A stretch of 10,895 nt of DNA from an uncultured Desulfobacterales bacterium (GCA_947259865.1 CAMYNZ010000274.1:1-10895), one strand, 5' to 3'; counted from the first letter of the stretch, positions 1 through 6,425 are shown. Numbers and translations: made by a program. The notes: generated by a model from the sequence alone, not told the origin.

Positions 1-84
1 AGTAAACATTGCTCCAATGGCCACCGCCTGGATGATGAAACCGGATGCCACGATGTTGTAGCCATAGAAATATCTTGCGGTCAC
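1..84 (-). CDS. Partial membrane transporter, probably MFS family (N-terminus only)
   Basis: Only the first 28 codons lie in the window; the gene continues past the left edge. It starts with GTG at 82-84, preceded by a strong Shine-Dalgarno (AGGAGG on the minus strand, 89-94) four bases upstream. The peptide begins VTARYFYGYNIVASGF and continues with a hydrophobic stretch, the start of a first membrane helix. A short basic/aromatic lead (RYFYGYNIV) entering a helix is typical of the N-terminus of major facilitator transporters such as the oxalate/formate antiporter type. Substrate cannot be inferred. The 143-bp palindromic repeat begins directly upstream of the ribosome binding site, so the promoter must lie in or beyond that element. 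Confidence 0.6.
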   Translation of the reverse strand, partial: MTARYFYGYNIVASGFIIQAVAIGAMFT

Positions 85-96
85 GCTACCTCCTTA

Positions 97-239
97 GAAG
101 TGGTTTCAAAACCCCATCTAAGGCCCAATGGCTGCGTTGCAAACCTCCTCAAAATGCTCACATACTACCGTGTATGCTGCGCTTTTTCGTCGGCTTGCGC
201 CTTGCCCTTGAACCTAATCTGAGGTTTTGAAACCACTTC
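97..239. repeat. Palindromic MITE/REP-like element with 17-bp perfect terminal inverted repeats
   Basis: The ends GAAGTGGTTTCAAAACC (97-113) and GGTTTTGAAACCACTTC (223-239) are exact reverse complements. The arms between them also pair imperfectly (ATCTAAGG..CCAA..GGC..GCAA..CC against the complement of the right arm). The centre near 161-177 carries a short CATAC/GTATG dyad. No transposase or credible protein is encoded inside. I see no clear target-site duplication beside the ends. A non-autonomous mobile element or a dispersed palindromic repeat is most likely; as RNA it would fold into one long hairpin. Only one copy is in the window, so the family assignment is inference. Confidence 0.75.
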
Positions 240-360
240 AAGTATCGTCTCCCAGAAAATGGGATCAAAACTAAAGAGCTTGAAAGTGCTTTACGATCGC
301 CATTGAGCATTTTGGGATAATGACGGCGACTGTAATATATATTTTGATCTGTCGGGCGGT

Positions 361-1212
361 TTAGTCCAGGAAAAACCCATAGGCGGATTCAATGTCACTG
401 GTCAAACCCGAATAAAAATCCTGCAAGTTTTCGATTTGATCCATCATGAATTTGACGGCAGCCGGGTGCATGGCTGAAATATCTACATTGCATTCCGGGT
501 CCTCGTTGTAGCTGTTGACGATAATATTGGATAAATAGATTATCAGCAGCAGATTATAACCATCGATTTCTGTCTGGAAGTCGTGGTGGCATTTGATGGT
601 ATTAATGAAGTTTGAACTCAGCTGCCATTTTTCAGCCAGATGGGCGCCTATTCTGCTATGATCAATATCGCTCACCTTTTTTTCAGCATCATAAAAACTG
701 AGGGTATCTTGCCGGGCTGCCGTCCATACCTTTTCAAATAACTCCTGGAAATACTGGGCCATTATTACCTTGCCGATATCGTGCAAAAGTCCGGCCACAA
801 AACAGCTGTCCGGAGACTCTTTGCGAGTTTTTTGAGCCAGGCTTTTACTGGTCACGGCTACAGCCAGGGAATGTTTCCAGAAATCGGTTATGTCAAAGCC
901 TTCCAGGCTGTTTTTACCTTTAAAAGCGCTGATAACCGAAAGCGACAAAATGGCATTTCTAACGGTGCTGAAACCCAATAAAATGATTGCATTGCCGATA
1001 TCAGCGACCTTGGATTGAACGCCATAAAAAGCCGAATTAACCAACTTTAGGATTTTCAGCGACATGGATTGGTCCTTTTCTATGACATCCGTGATCTCCG
1101 TTATAGGGGTGTCCGGATTCTGCAGCAGTTCATTCAATTCGAAAACAATAGTGGGCAGGGTCGGAATATCTTCAATTTGTTCGAGTTTTTTTAATACAGT
1201 TTCGGCGTCCAT
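361..1212 (-). CDS. HDOD domain signalling protein
   Basis: This is a 283-residue protein made almost entirely of one HDOD domain, a relative of the HD phosphohydrolases usually thought to act as a signalling or protein-interaction module rather than an enzyme. Residues 13-65 (IEDIPTLPTIVFELNEL..VIEKDQSMSLKILKLVNSAFYG) match the family start; HD-like residues remain at H114, H144-D145 (GLLHDIGK), H185 and H209-H210. An in-frame ATG five codons upstream (1225-1227) exists, but GGAGAGG lies just before the ATG at 1210-1212, so the shorter start is preferred. No membrane segment or second domain is visible. The gene has its own upstream region with a sigma-54-type promoter and follows PilZ and receiver genes on the same strand. 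No convincing terminator follows it. Confidence 0.9.
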   Translation of the reverse strand: MDAETVLKKLEQIEDIPTLPTIVFELNELLQNPDTPITEITDVIEKDQSMSLKILKLVNSAFYGVQSKVADIGNAIILLGFSTVRNAILSLSVISAFKGKNSLEGFDITDFWKHSLAVAVTSKSLAQKTRKESPDSCFVAGLLHDIGKVIMAQYFQELFEKVWTAARQDTLSFYDAEKKVSDIDHSRIGAHLAEKWQLSSNFINTIKCHHDFQTEIDGYNLLLIIYLSNIIVNSYNEDPECNVDISAMHPAAVKFMMDQIENLQDFYSGLTSDIESAYGFFLD

Positions 1213-1323
1213 AAATTTCCTCTCCATTTCATCCGGGTCGGCAGCGTCAATCTTACATGTTGGTAGGGCCGCCCTTGCGGTAAATTATTTTAATAAATGG
1301 TGGGTTTTTGTCCCCGTCAATAA

Positions 1324-1357
1324 GATCGGCATTTGCGGGTATGGGCCGTGTCCGATC
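1324..1357 (-). other. Inverted repeat at the predicted HDOD transcript start
   Basis: GATCGG and CCGATC (1324-1329 and 1352-1357) form a 6-bp dyad around 22 bases. It sits at about the position where transcription from the sigma-54 element should begin, so it could be a 5'-end hairpin or an operator. The stem is short and could be chance. Confidence 0.3.
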
Positions 1358-1366
1358 AAGAGTAAA

Positions 1367-1383
1367 TGCAACATTCGCGCCAA
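1367..1383 (-). promoter_or_regulatory. Sigma-54 (-24/-12) promoter of the HDOD gene
   Basis: Read on the minus strand the site is TTGGCGCGAATGTTGCA, matching the RpoN consensus TTGGCACG-N4-TTGCW at all specified positions but one, with correct GG-to-GC spacing. The start of transcription is expected near 1356, giving a leader of about 145 bases before the HDOD start codon. The 185 bp between this site and the end of the PilZ gene leave room for activator sites, and an NtrC-class sigma-54 activator is encoded in the same cluster. Confidence 0.75.
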
Positions 1384-1419
1384 GGCAATTACGGGGGTGG
1401 TCTCCGGTGACTGCCGCCG

Positions 1420-1432
1420 ATAAAGGCTTTAT
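1420..1432. promoter_or_regulatory. Short palindrome upstream of the sigma-54 promoter
   Basis: ATAAAGGCTTTAT is a 6-bp perfect dyad around one base, centred about 70 bp upstream of the predicted HDOD transcription start. It could be a regulator site. A 13-bp AT-rich palindrome may also occur by chance. Confidence 0.25.
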
Positions 1433-1435
1433 TAC

Positions 1436-1471
1436 GACCCGACAAGGTTTGATTGAAACGGATTGTGGGTC
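1436..1471. promoter_or_regulatory. Candidate upstream activator (enhancer) dyad
   Basis: This 36-bp imperfect dyad consists of nested arms GACCC/GGGTC, ACAA/TTGT and GTTT/AAAC around the centre GATTG, with one unpaired base between the first two arms. Its centre lies about 97 bp upstream of the start predicted from the sigma-54 element, a distance typical of NtrC-type activator sites. The binding protein is unknown; the sigma-54 activator encoded at 2998-4386 is the obvious candidate. Confidence 0.45.
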
Positions 1472-1568
1472 GATGGCGTCAAATAATTGTCAGAATGGGG
1501 CTGCCGAACACACATCCCGGGTGATCCGGAAACGGTCAAGGTAAGCGGTCTAGCGAAGGATCGGGCTA

Positions 1569-2303
1569 TTAGGCATCTACGCGCAGCCTTTTGCGCAGAA
1601 ATCTTCTCTGGTAGTTATAAATAAAATCGGTTAGAGCTTTTATATGTTGTTTTTCGATCTCAATGAATTGGAGCCCGCAGTATTTTTGAGGACCGGAGCT
1701 ACCATCTTCGATTCGAACGACGGATGCTTTTTTGATGTCGATTCTATGATCACCTGTTTCGGAGGGAAAGACGAGCTCCACGTCCTGCAATACATCGCCG
1801 ATTTTGAAGGGCAGGTCATTGGGGTCTTTGTCCCCGGGGTAGACCAATGCGATCATTGCCCCGCCTAAACTGATATCAATGACCTTTTCTTGGCAGACGT
1901 TGGCTTTTACGTTAAAGGAAAGGGTCGTTCCATCGGGGGCTTCAAGCCTAAAATGTTTGCGTCTCTGGTGCCGTTGGATAGCCCGCGGGAATATAAATCG
2001 AATTTCGTCCTGTAAAATTTGACCGCCGGAAGCAATAAAGGAATATTTTAGGTTGTCATTGCCGGTGAACTCGATCTCGGCTTTCCAATCGGTTGATCCG
2101 GCCACCGCTTTCTTGAATCCCTGGGGATAAGCGATCTGAAAAATCTGATTGCGCAGCTTTTTGCGGATGCCCGTCATGAGCGTCAGACGCTGGTAATTGC
2201 CGTCGATCAGGCGAATTCTAATATAGGTTTTATCCCTGATCAGCTCCTCAAAAACCTCTTTTATGGCGTCGCCTTTGATTCTGTTTATATCGTCTTCATT
2301 CAT
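1569..2303 (-). CDS. PilZ domain protein, YcgR-like (c-di-GMP receptor)
   Basis: This 244-residue soluble protein has an N-terminal region (about 20-105) resembling a YcgR-type N-terminal domain, followed by a C-terminal PilZ domain (about 110-235). The c-di-GMP-binding signature is intact: RRKHFR at 114-119 (RxxxR) and DISLGG at 143-148 (D/NxSxxG), with the usual later CGLQFIEI strand at 209-216. PilZ proteins bind cyclic di-GMP and pass the signal to flagellar, pilus, polysaccharide or transcription targets; the target here is unknown. The ATG at 2301-2303 has no clear Shine-Dalgarno. The gene starts 53 bp after the receiver gene on the same strand and probably shares its transcript. No diguanylate cyclase or phosphodiesterase is nearby. 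Confidence 0.88.
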   Translation of the reverse strand: MNEDDINRIKGDAIKEVFEELIRDKTYIRIRLIDGNYQRLTLMTGIRKKLRNQIFQIAYPQGFKKAVAGSTDWKAEIEFTGNDNLKYSFIASGGQILQDEIRFIFPRAIQRHQRRKHFRLEAPDGTTLSFNVKANVCQEKVIDISLGGAMIALVYPGDKDPNDLPFKIGDVLQDVELVFPSETGDHRIDIKKASVVRIEDGSSGPQKYCGLQFIEIEKQHIKALTDFIYNYQRRFLRKRLRVDA

Positions 2304-2356
2304 TTCGATCGCACAAACGGTACGAATTTATAAGAAATATATAATAGTTCAAATAC

Positions 2357-2806
2357 TTATAACCTTGCCATGTTCGTGGCCAGAGCCGGATTTTTCATGA
2401 GCTTTTTGGCAAAATCCAGATATTTTTCGGTAATGGCGCGAACAGCGAGCTGCAAGGTGTACGGTTTAATCGGTTTTTCCAATAGATAGTTAACATCGGA
2501 AGCCACACACATGTTGACAACGTCATCGCTTGGATTCCCGGTGATCATGATCGTATCTTCATGGGCCGCAGGAAATTTTCCGGCAATGGCATCCAGAAAG
2601 TAAAATCCGCTGGCGCCGTTTAGAAATACGTCGACTATGAAAATGGCAACGCCGATGTCTCTGTTTAAGCTATAACTGATAGCCTCCTCAATATCGGTGA
2701 AGACAAATACTTTCCCCCAAGCATAAAATTTTTTTACAGCTATGGAAGTGAGTTTGGCCACACTCGGATCATCGTCAACAATAATAATGTCCAGACCGTC
2801 AGGCAT
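2357..2806 (-). CDS. Stand-alone response regulator receiver protein
   Basis: This is a 149-residue protein with one receiver domain and a short helical tail. Acidic pocket D11-D12-D13, phosphoacceptor D59 (IFIVDV), T89 (MITG) and K111 (LEKPI) are all present, so it should be phosphorylatable. There is no output domain, so it probably acts CheY-like by binding a partner or as a phosphate relay. The ATG at 2804-2806 is preceded by GGAGAGG five bases upstream. The ordinary sigma-70-type promoter in the 191-bp gap before it suggests expression separate from the kinase/NtrC operon; PilZ follows 53 bp downstream. The hybrid kinase encoded upstream is a plausible phosphodonor, though this is only inferred from position. 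Confidence 0.9.
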   Translation of the reverse strand: MPDGLDIIIVDDDPSVAKLTSIAVKKFYAWGKVFVFTDIEEAISYSLNRDIGVAIFIVDVFLNGASGFYFLDAIAGKFPAAHEDTIMITGNPSDDVVNMCVASDVNYLLEKPIKPYTLQLAVRAITEKYLDFAKKLMKNPALATNMARL

Positions 2807-2951
2807 AAGACCTCTCCGACTGCAATCTAACTTAATTCAGGGCAACAGCTCAAGTGCGTGGAAGTATATTCAACAATTCTGGAAAACGCCGGTAACGGTA
2901 TGTCTGGTCGTAGGCCTATTCGGTATGAAGGGAAACATATAATTGGGTAAT

Positions 2952-2980
2952 ACTATATCAAATTGGAAGTAAATTATCAA
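2952..2980 (-). promoter_or_regulatory. Sigma-70 type promoter for the receiver-PilZ genes
   Basis: On the minus strand, TTGATA and TATAGT are separated by exactly 17 bases, a good match to the housekeeping consensus. The element lies 18 bp after the stop of the NtrC-type gene and would give a leader of about 140 bases before the receiver start. Confidence 0.6.
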
Positions 2981-2997
2981 GATTAAAGGTGGCTGTA

Positions 2998-4386
2998 CTA
3001 GGCCTGATCTTTTAGATTCAATTTCTCTATTTTTCGATAAACGGTGGTGGTATTTATTCCCAGCATCCTGGCAGCTATTTTGCGGTTGCCGCCGGCGGCT
3101 CTCAAAACCTTCAGGATGTGCTGTTTTTCTACCTGTGCCAGGGTGGGCAGGTCACCTTCCGGGTTGACGCTGGATTTCGCGGTCGATCTGAACTGACTGA
3201 CCGAATCCAGGCTCAGGACGGGTCCGCTTTCCAAAAGTACAGCACTGGCAATCATGTTTTCCAGTTCACGGACATTGCCGGGAAACGGGTATGACAATAA
3301 ATTTTGGGCCAGGTCGGCAGCCAGGGATCCTATATTTTTATGATTGGCTTTGGCATGTATTTTCGTGAAGTGACGGGCTAGCGGCAGGATATCCTTTCTT
3401 CTTTCTCTGAGGGGCGGAAGATTGATGTGATATTGGTTGAGTCGGTAAAAAAGATCGGCTCTCAACCGGGTCTTTTCGATCTCATGGTTGATATCACGGT
3501 TGGTTGCTGCAATTATTCGGACGTCGACATTTCTGACCTCTGTGCTTCCAAGGCGATACAATTCTCTTTCTTCGATGACCCGTAAAAGCTTACCCTGAAG
3601 CATGGGATCCAGTTCGGTGATTTCATCTAAAAATAAGGTGCCGCCATGGGCGGCCTCAAAGAACCCTCTCTTGTCGCTGGATGCGTTTGTATAGGCGCCC
3701 TTGGTGTGCCCGAAAAATGCATCTTCAAAAATAGTTTTGTTAAAGGAGGCCATATTTACCGCCAGAAATGGGGCGTCTGAGCGATTACTGAGGCTGTGAA
3801 CAACACGGGCCAGCATTTCTTTGCCGGTGCCTGATTCCCCATAAATAACAACGCTGTAATCCGTAGGCGCAACAGCTTCAACCTGGCGAAATACAAGCGC
3901 CATGGATTCATCTTCGGTGAGGATATCTTCAAAAGCAGCAGGATGAGCCAGATCGGCAAATGATTGTTTTTTTTTGAATAATGACAGCTCTCGTTTAAGA
4001 TTGTACCTTTCAAGAGCGTGGTTGATGACGATAACGAGCTTTTCACTGTTGAGGGGTTTCACTAAATAATCGTAAGCACCGAGGCTCATGGCCTTGACTG
4101 CTGAAGCCGCCTCGTCTACAGCGGTGACGACCACACATTCTATTTCGGGGTATTTTTTATGCACCTGCTGCAGAAGTTCCAAACCGCCTACGTGCGGCAT
4201 GACCAGATCCAGCAAAATCAGCTGGAAACCATATTTTTTTACCAACTCCGGAACCCGCCTGCTATCCGAAACCAGCGCCGGTTCAGGCAATCCTGCGCTG
4301 AGCATGGTCGCTTTTATACTCAGGAGCAGACCTTGGTCGTCATCAACCACAAGAACAGGGGTGTAGGTTTTTGGTATTGATTCCAT
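2998..4386 (-). CDS. Sigma-54-dependent response regulator, NtrC class
   Basis: This is a complete 462-residue activator: receiver domain (about 9-125; acidic D15-D17, phosphoacceptor D60, T88, K110), AAA+ sigma-54 activation domain (about 155-390; Walker A GESGTGKE 183-190, loop GAYTNA 230-235 in place of the GAFTGA consensus, Walker B GGTLFLDEI 248-256, PLRERRKD near 325-332 with arginine-finger-type residues), and a C-terminal Fis-type helix-turn-helix (about 415-456). When phosphorylated such proteins bind upstream sites and remodel RNA polymerase-sigma-54 at -24/-12 promoters. The start codon follows the kinase stop by 10 bp, so the two are co-transcribed and probably cognate. The Shine-Dalgarno is weak, which suggests translational coupling. 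A likely target is the sigma-54 promoter at 1367-1383. Confidence 0.95.
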   Translation of the reverse strand: MESIPKTYTPVLVVDDDQGLLLSIKATMLSAGLPEPALVSDSRRVPELVKKYGFQLILLDLVMPHVGGLELLQQVHKKYPEIECVVVTAVDEAASAVKAMSLGAYDYLVKPLNSEKLVIVINHALERYNLKRELSLFKKKQSFADLAHPAAFEDILTEDESMALVFRQVEAVAPTDYSVVIYGESGTGKEMLARVVHSLSNRSDAPFLAVNMASFNKTIFEDAFFGHTKGAYTNASSDKRGFFEAAHGGTLFLDEITELDPMLQGKLLRVIEERELYRLGSTEVRNVDVRIIAATNRDINHEIEKTRLRADLFYRLNQYHINLPPLRERRKDILPLARHFTKIHAKANHKNIGSLAADLAQNLLSYPFPGNVRELENMIASAVLLESGPVLSLDSVSQFRSTAKSSVNPEGDLPTLAQVEKQHILKVLRAAGGNRKIAARMLGINTTTVYRKIEKLNLKDQA

Positions 4387-4396
4387 GGAAATACCG

Positions 4397-5119
4397 TTAT
4401 TCTTTAATCAGGATATTGCTGACGGTATGTGCAAACTGGCTCAAATTAAATGGTTTTGCATGTATATTGGTGAAGCCCAAATCTGCGACTTGCTTCAGTT
4501 TGGGATGATCCGGAAATCCGGTTGTTATGATGACGTTGACCTGCGCCAGATTCGGATCCCGTTTTAGGGCGCGGCAAACCTCGAGGCCATCCATATCGGG
4601 CATAAATACATCCAGGATCAGCAGATGGGGTCGAAAAGACCCTAATTTGATACAAGCCTCGATACCGTTGGCAGCTACTTCCAGACGGCAGGGTCCAATA
4701 ATTTCGAGGCTTTTGAGCAACATCTGTCGAATGGCTTGATCATCGTCAACGATCAGGATCTTGTCTGCCTTTTCTGCTCTAATTACCGGGAAAAACAGGC
4801 TGAAAGTTGTCCCGTTTGCCTGGTTACCGTGAAACGTGATCTTGCCGTCATGGGCTCGGATCAAACCGTAGGATACGGACAAACCCAGGCCAGTGCCGCC
4901 ATCGGCCTGTTTGTCTGTAACAAAGGGTTCAAACAATCGATTGGAAATATCAGGATTTACGCCTTTCCCGTTGTCGGATATTGAAACAAAAATCCTGCCG
5001 TCCTGGTTTTGAAATCCGGTCGAAACTCGCACCTTACCGTGGTCATGATGGATTGCCTGAATGGCATTAATGGTGATGTTAAGAATTATTTGTTCGATAT
5101 TCTGCAGGTTTCCTTCCAT
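4397..5119 (-). CDS. Histidine kinase C-terminal part: HATPase_c domain plus receiver domain (frameshifted from 5086-5637)
   Basis: This 240-residue frame holds the ATP-binding half of a hybrid histidine kinase followed by a receiver. Visible motifs are the N box (ILNITINAIQAI, 12-23), G1 (DNGKG, 49-53), F box (LFEPFVT, 62-68), G2 (GGTGLGLS, 74-81), then a receiver from about 118 with D125-D127, phosphoacceptor D170, T199-T200 and K222. It lacks the phosphoacceptor histidine, which is in the other frame. The ATG at 5117-5119 falls at the frame break, inside what would be the start of the ATPase domain, and has only a weak ribosome binding site. It overlaps the preceding frame by 34 bases, so re-initiation by coupling is possible, but one original kinase gene broken by a -1 shift is the simplest reading. 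Confidence 0.85.
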   Translation of the reverse strand: MEGNLQNIEQIILNITINAIQAIHHDHGKVRVSTGFQNQDGRIFVSISDNGKGVNPDISNRLFEPFVTDKQADGGTGLGLSVSYGLIRAHDGKITFHGNQANGTTFSLFFPVIRAEKADKILIVDDDQAIRQMLLKSLEIIGPCRLEVAANGIEACIKLGSFRPHLLILDVFMPDMDGLEVCRALKRDPNLAQVNVIITTGFPDHPKLKQVADLGFTNIHAKPFNLSQFAHTVSNILIKE

Positions 5120-5637
5120 GTTAGGGATATCCGAATTTCAACCCCGGCTTTTTTAAGGGTCGACTGCAGGAGGCGCATGGCGTTTTTTACGGCGTGATTG
5201 ATCTGCATTGGCCGTTTATCAGCGACACTGGATTTTCTGGCAAAATCCTTTAGATCGGTTATGATTTTCGCCACCCGGTTGGCAGCCATATCCACATCTG
5301 AAATAAGCTGTTCCAGATTTTCCTTTAAAAATTCAAAGCTTAATCCCCCATATTTTTGTTGGGGCTGTTTATCAGCGTAGTCGTGTAAAACCGGCTGAAA
5401 ATCATACCATATCTTTTTTAAAAGCGGTGTATTGTACATTATCAAATTGATGGGGTTATTAATTTCATGGGCGATGCCGGCGACCAGGGTGCCCAGGGTT
5501 TCCATTTTTTGAGCCTGGTGAAGTTGATCCTGACTTTTTTGAAGCGCTGCTTCGACCTTGAGTCGCTTGTTTCTCTCGCCTTCCAACTCTTCAACCAGTT
5601 GTAAAGCCGTCTTTGCTTTTTGTGACACTTTTAGCAC
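5086..5637 (-). CDS. Histidine kinase N-terminal part: coiled coil plus HisKA dimerisation domain (frameshifted)
   Basis: This 183-residue frame begins at GTG (5635-5637) directly after an in-frame TAG, so it cannot extend further upstream. Residues 5-45 form a charged coiled coil; the HisKA domain follows, with H-box LVAGIAHEINNP and phosphoacceptor H57. There is no membrane helix and no PAS, GAF or other sensor domain, so the kinase is cytoplasmic and probably gets its signal from a partner, or has lost an N-terminal domain. Homology runs to about residue 172 (GVEIRIS); the last 11 residues are out-of-frame sequence before a stop at 5086-5088. The ATPase and receiver domains continue in the -1 frame (4397-5119). 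A second GTG three codons in, preceded by AGGTG, is an alternative start. Confidence 0.82.
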   Translation of the reverse strand: MLKVSQKAKTALQLVEELEGERNKRLKVEAALQKSQDQLHQAQKMETLGTLVAGIAHEINNPINLIMYNTPLLKKIWYDFQPVLHDYADKQPQQKYGGLSFEFLKENLEQLISDVDMAANRVAKIITDLKDFARKSSVADKRPMQINHAVKNAMRLLQSTLKKAGVEIRISLTWKETCRISNK

Positions 5638-5682
5638 CTATATGATCAATTGAGCGCTGATTTATTCGCCTTCGCCTGAATA

Positions 5683-5700
5683 CCTGCAGTTTGCTGCAGG
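5683..5700. repeat. Intergenic hairpin repeat, copy 1
   Basis: CCTGCAG-TTTG-CTGCAGG is a perfect 7-bp stem with a 4-base loop. It shares its flank (ATACC before, GGGA after) and loop type with the hairpin at 5779-5798 and looks like a diverged copy of the same family. No T-run follows on either strand, so it is not a standard terminator. Confidence 0.6.
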
Positions 5701-5778
5701 GATGAAAGGCAAGCTGAACCGCGTCGAAGCTCGCCAGAGCGCAGGCGGGTTAGGCTACGGCGCAATTCCGCTTTGATA

Positions 5779-5798
5779 CCCCGCAGCTTGCTGCGGGG
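5779..5798. repeat. Intergenic hairpin repeat, copy 2
   Basis: CCCCGCAG-CTTG-CTGCGGGG is a perfect 8-bp stem with a 4-base loop, flanked by GATA on the left and AGCTTCATT on the right. I recognise this as a common dispersed intergenic hairpin in Desulfobacterales-type genomes (recollection, not a search). It lies 3' of rfbC but has no T-tract. Confidence 0.65.
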
Positions 5799-5867
5799 AG
5801 CTTCATTCCCTGAGTTTTTGCCGGTAAAATTTCGGTTGGCAAAGGTTGTGATGAAAAACCCCCCAAG

Positions 5868-6425
5868 CTACAATGCGGGCCCGGGAAGTTGATCGGGAGA
5901 AAGTTGGGACAGCGGCGGAAATCGCCGGTCCTTTTCCGAAATGATCGGTTCTCCAATCGGCCATTGGATGCCGATTGATGGATCGGACCAGATGATACCG
6001 CCTTCATCCTCCGGGTTATAAAATTCACTGCATTTGTAGAGAAAATGGGCTGTTTGGCTGAGTACGCAAAAGCCGTGGGCAAATCCTGAGGGGATAAAAA
6101 CCTGTCTTTTGTTATGAGCTGACAGCCGGATCCCGGACCACTGTCCAAATGTCTTGGAACCCGGTCTGATATCGACAACGACATCAAAAATCTCTCCCGT
6201 GACGGCCTGTACCAGTTTTGCCTGGGGACGTCGTAGTTGAAAGTGCAATCCACGCAATGTGCCCTTTGTGGAAAAGGAAAGATTATCCTGAACAAACGAC
6301 GCCTGAACACCCGCATTATGATATCGATCTGCATGGTAGGTTTCCATAAAGTAACCCCGGCTGTCATCAAATACTTCGGACTCGATAATAACGATTCCTT
6401 CGAGGGTCGTCGTTTTAATTTGCAT
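5868..6425 (-). CDS. rfbC: dTDP-4-dehydrorhamnose 3,5-epimerase family protein
   Basis: This 185-residue RmlC-family cupin epimerises C3 and C5 of dTDP-4-keto-6-deoxyglucose in dTDP-L-rhamnose synthesis, a cytoplasmic step supplying O-antigen or other surface polysaccharides. Family landmarks are intact: DSRGYFMETY (21-30), VQDNLSFSTKGTLRGLHFQ (45-63, catalytic-type His61), GEIFDVVVDIRPGS (77-90), IPSGFAHGFCVLS (111-123), Tyr130, WSDPSIGIQWP (146-156) and EKDRRFPPL (164-172). The length is normal for the family. A GTG 10 codons upstream could extend it, but the ATG at 6423-6425 is preceded by GGAG six bases away and gives the usual family start, so it is preferred. It stands alone, with no rfbA, rfbB or rfbD beside it and its own promoter. 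A related 3- or 5-only epimerase specificity cannot be ruled out. Confidence 0.93.
   Translation of the reverse strand: MQIKTTTLEGIVIIESEVFDDSRGYFMETYHADRYHNAGVQASFVQDNLSFSTKGTLRGLHFQLRRPQAKLVQAVTGEIFDVVVDIRPGSKTFGQWSGIRLSAHNKRQVFIPSGFAHGFCVLSQTAHFLYKCSEFYNPEDEGGIIWSDPSIGIQWPIGEPIISEKDRRFPPLSQLSPDQLPGPAL

Noticed and set aside
240..360. Terminator for the HDOD gene
   Set aside because: Only a broken 4-5 bp stem (TCGCC/GGCGA) is present, with no T-tract after it. I see nothing else in this stretch.
1213..1366. c-di-GMP riboswitch in the 145-base HDOD leader
   Set aside because: Tempting because of the neighbouring PilZ gene, but I cannot find the conserved GEMM-type core or its tetraloop/receptor pattern in the leader.
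5151..5157. A6G run in the kinase gene as a programmed -1 frameshift site
   Set aside because: A -1 slip there enters a frame that meets a TGA (5138-5140) after three codons, well before the ATPase domain, so it cannot produce the full kinase.
5817..5843. TTTGCC/GGCAAA dyad downstream of rfbC as a terminator
   Set aside because: On the rfbC strand the stem is followed by AACTC rather than a T-run, and the loop is 15 bases; not convincing.
5750..6370. 206-residue minus-strand open frame overlapping rfbC
   Set aside because: It is the out-of-frame shadow of rfbC, and its end (GMKLPAASCGVSKRNCAVA) is a translation of the hairpin repeat at 5779-5798.
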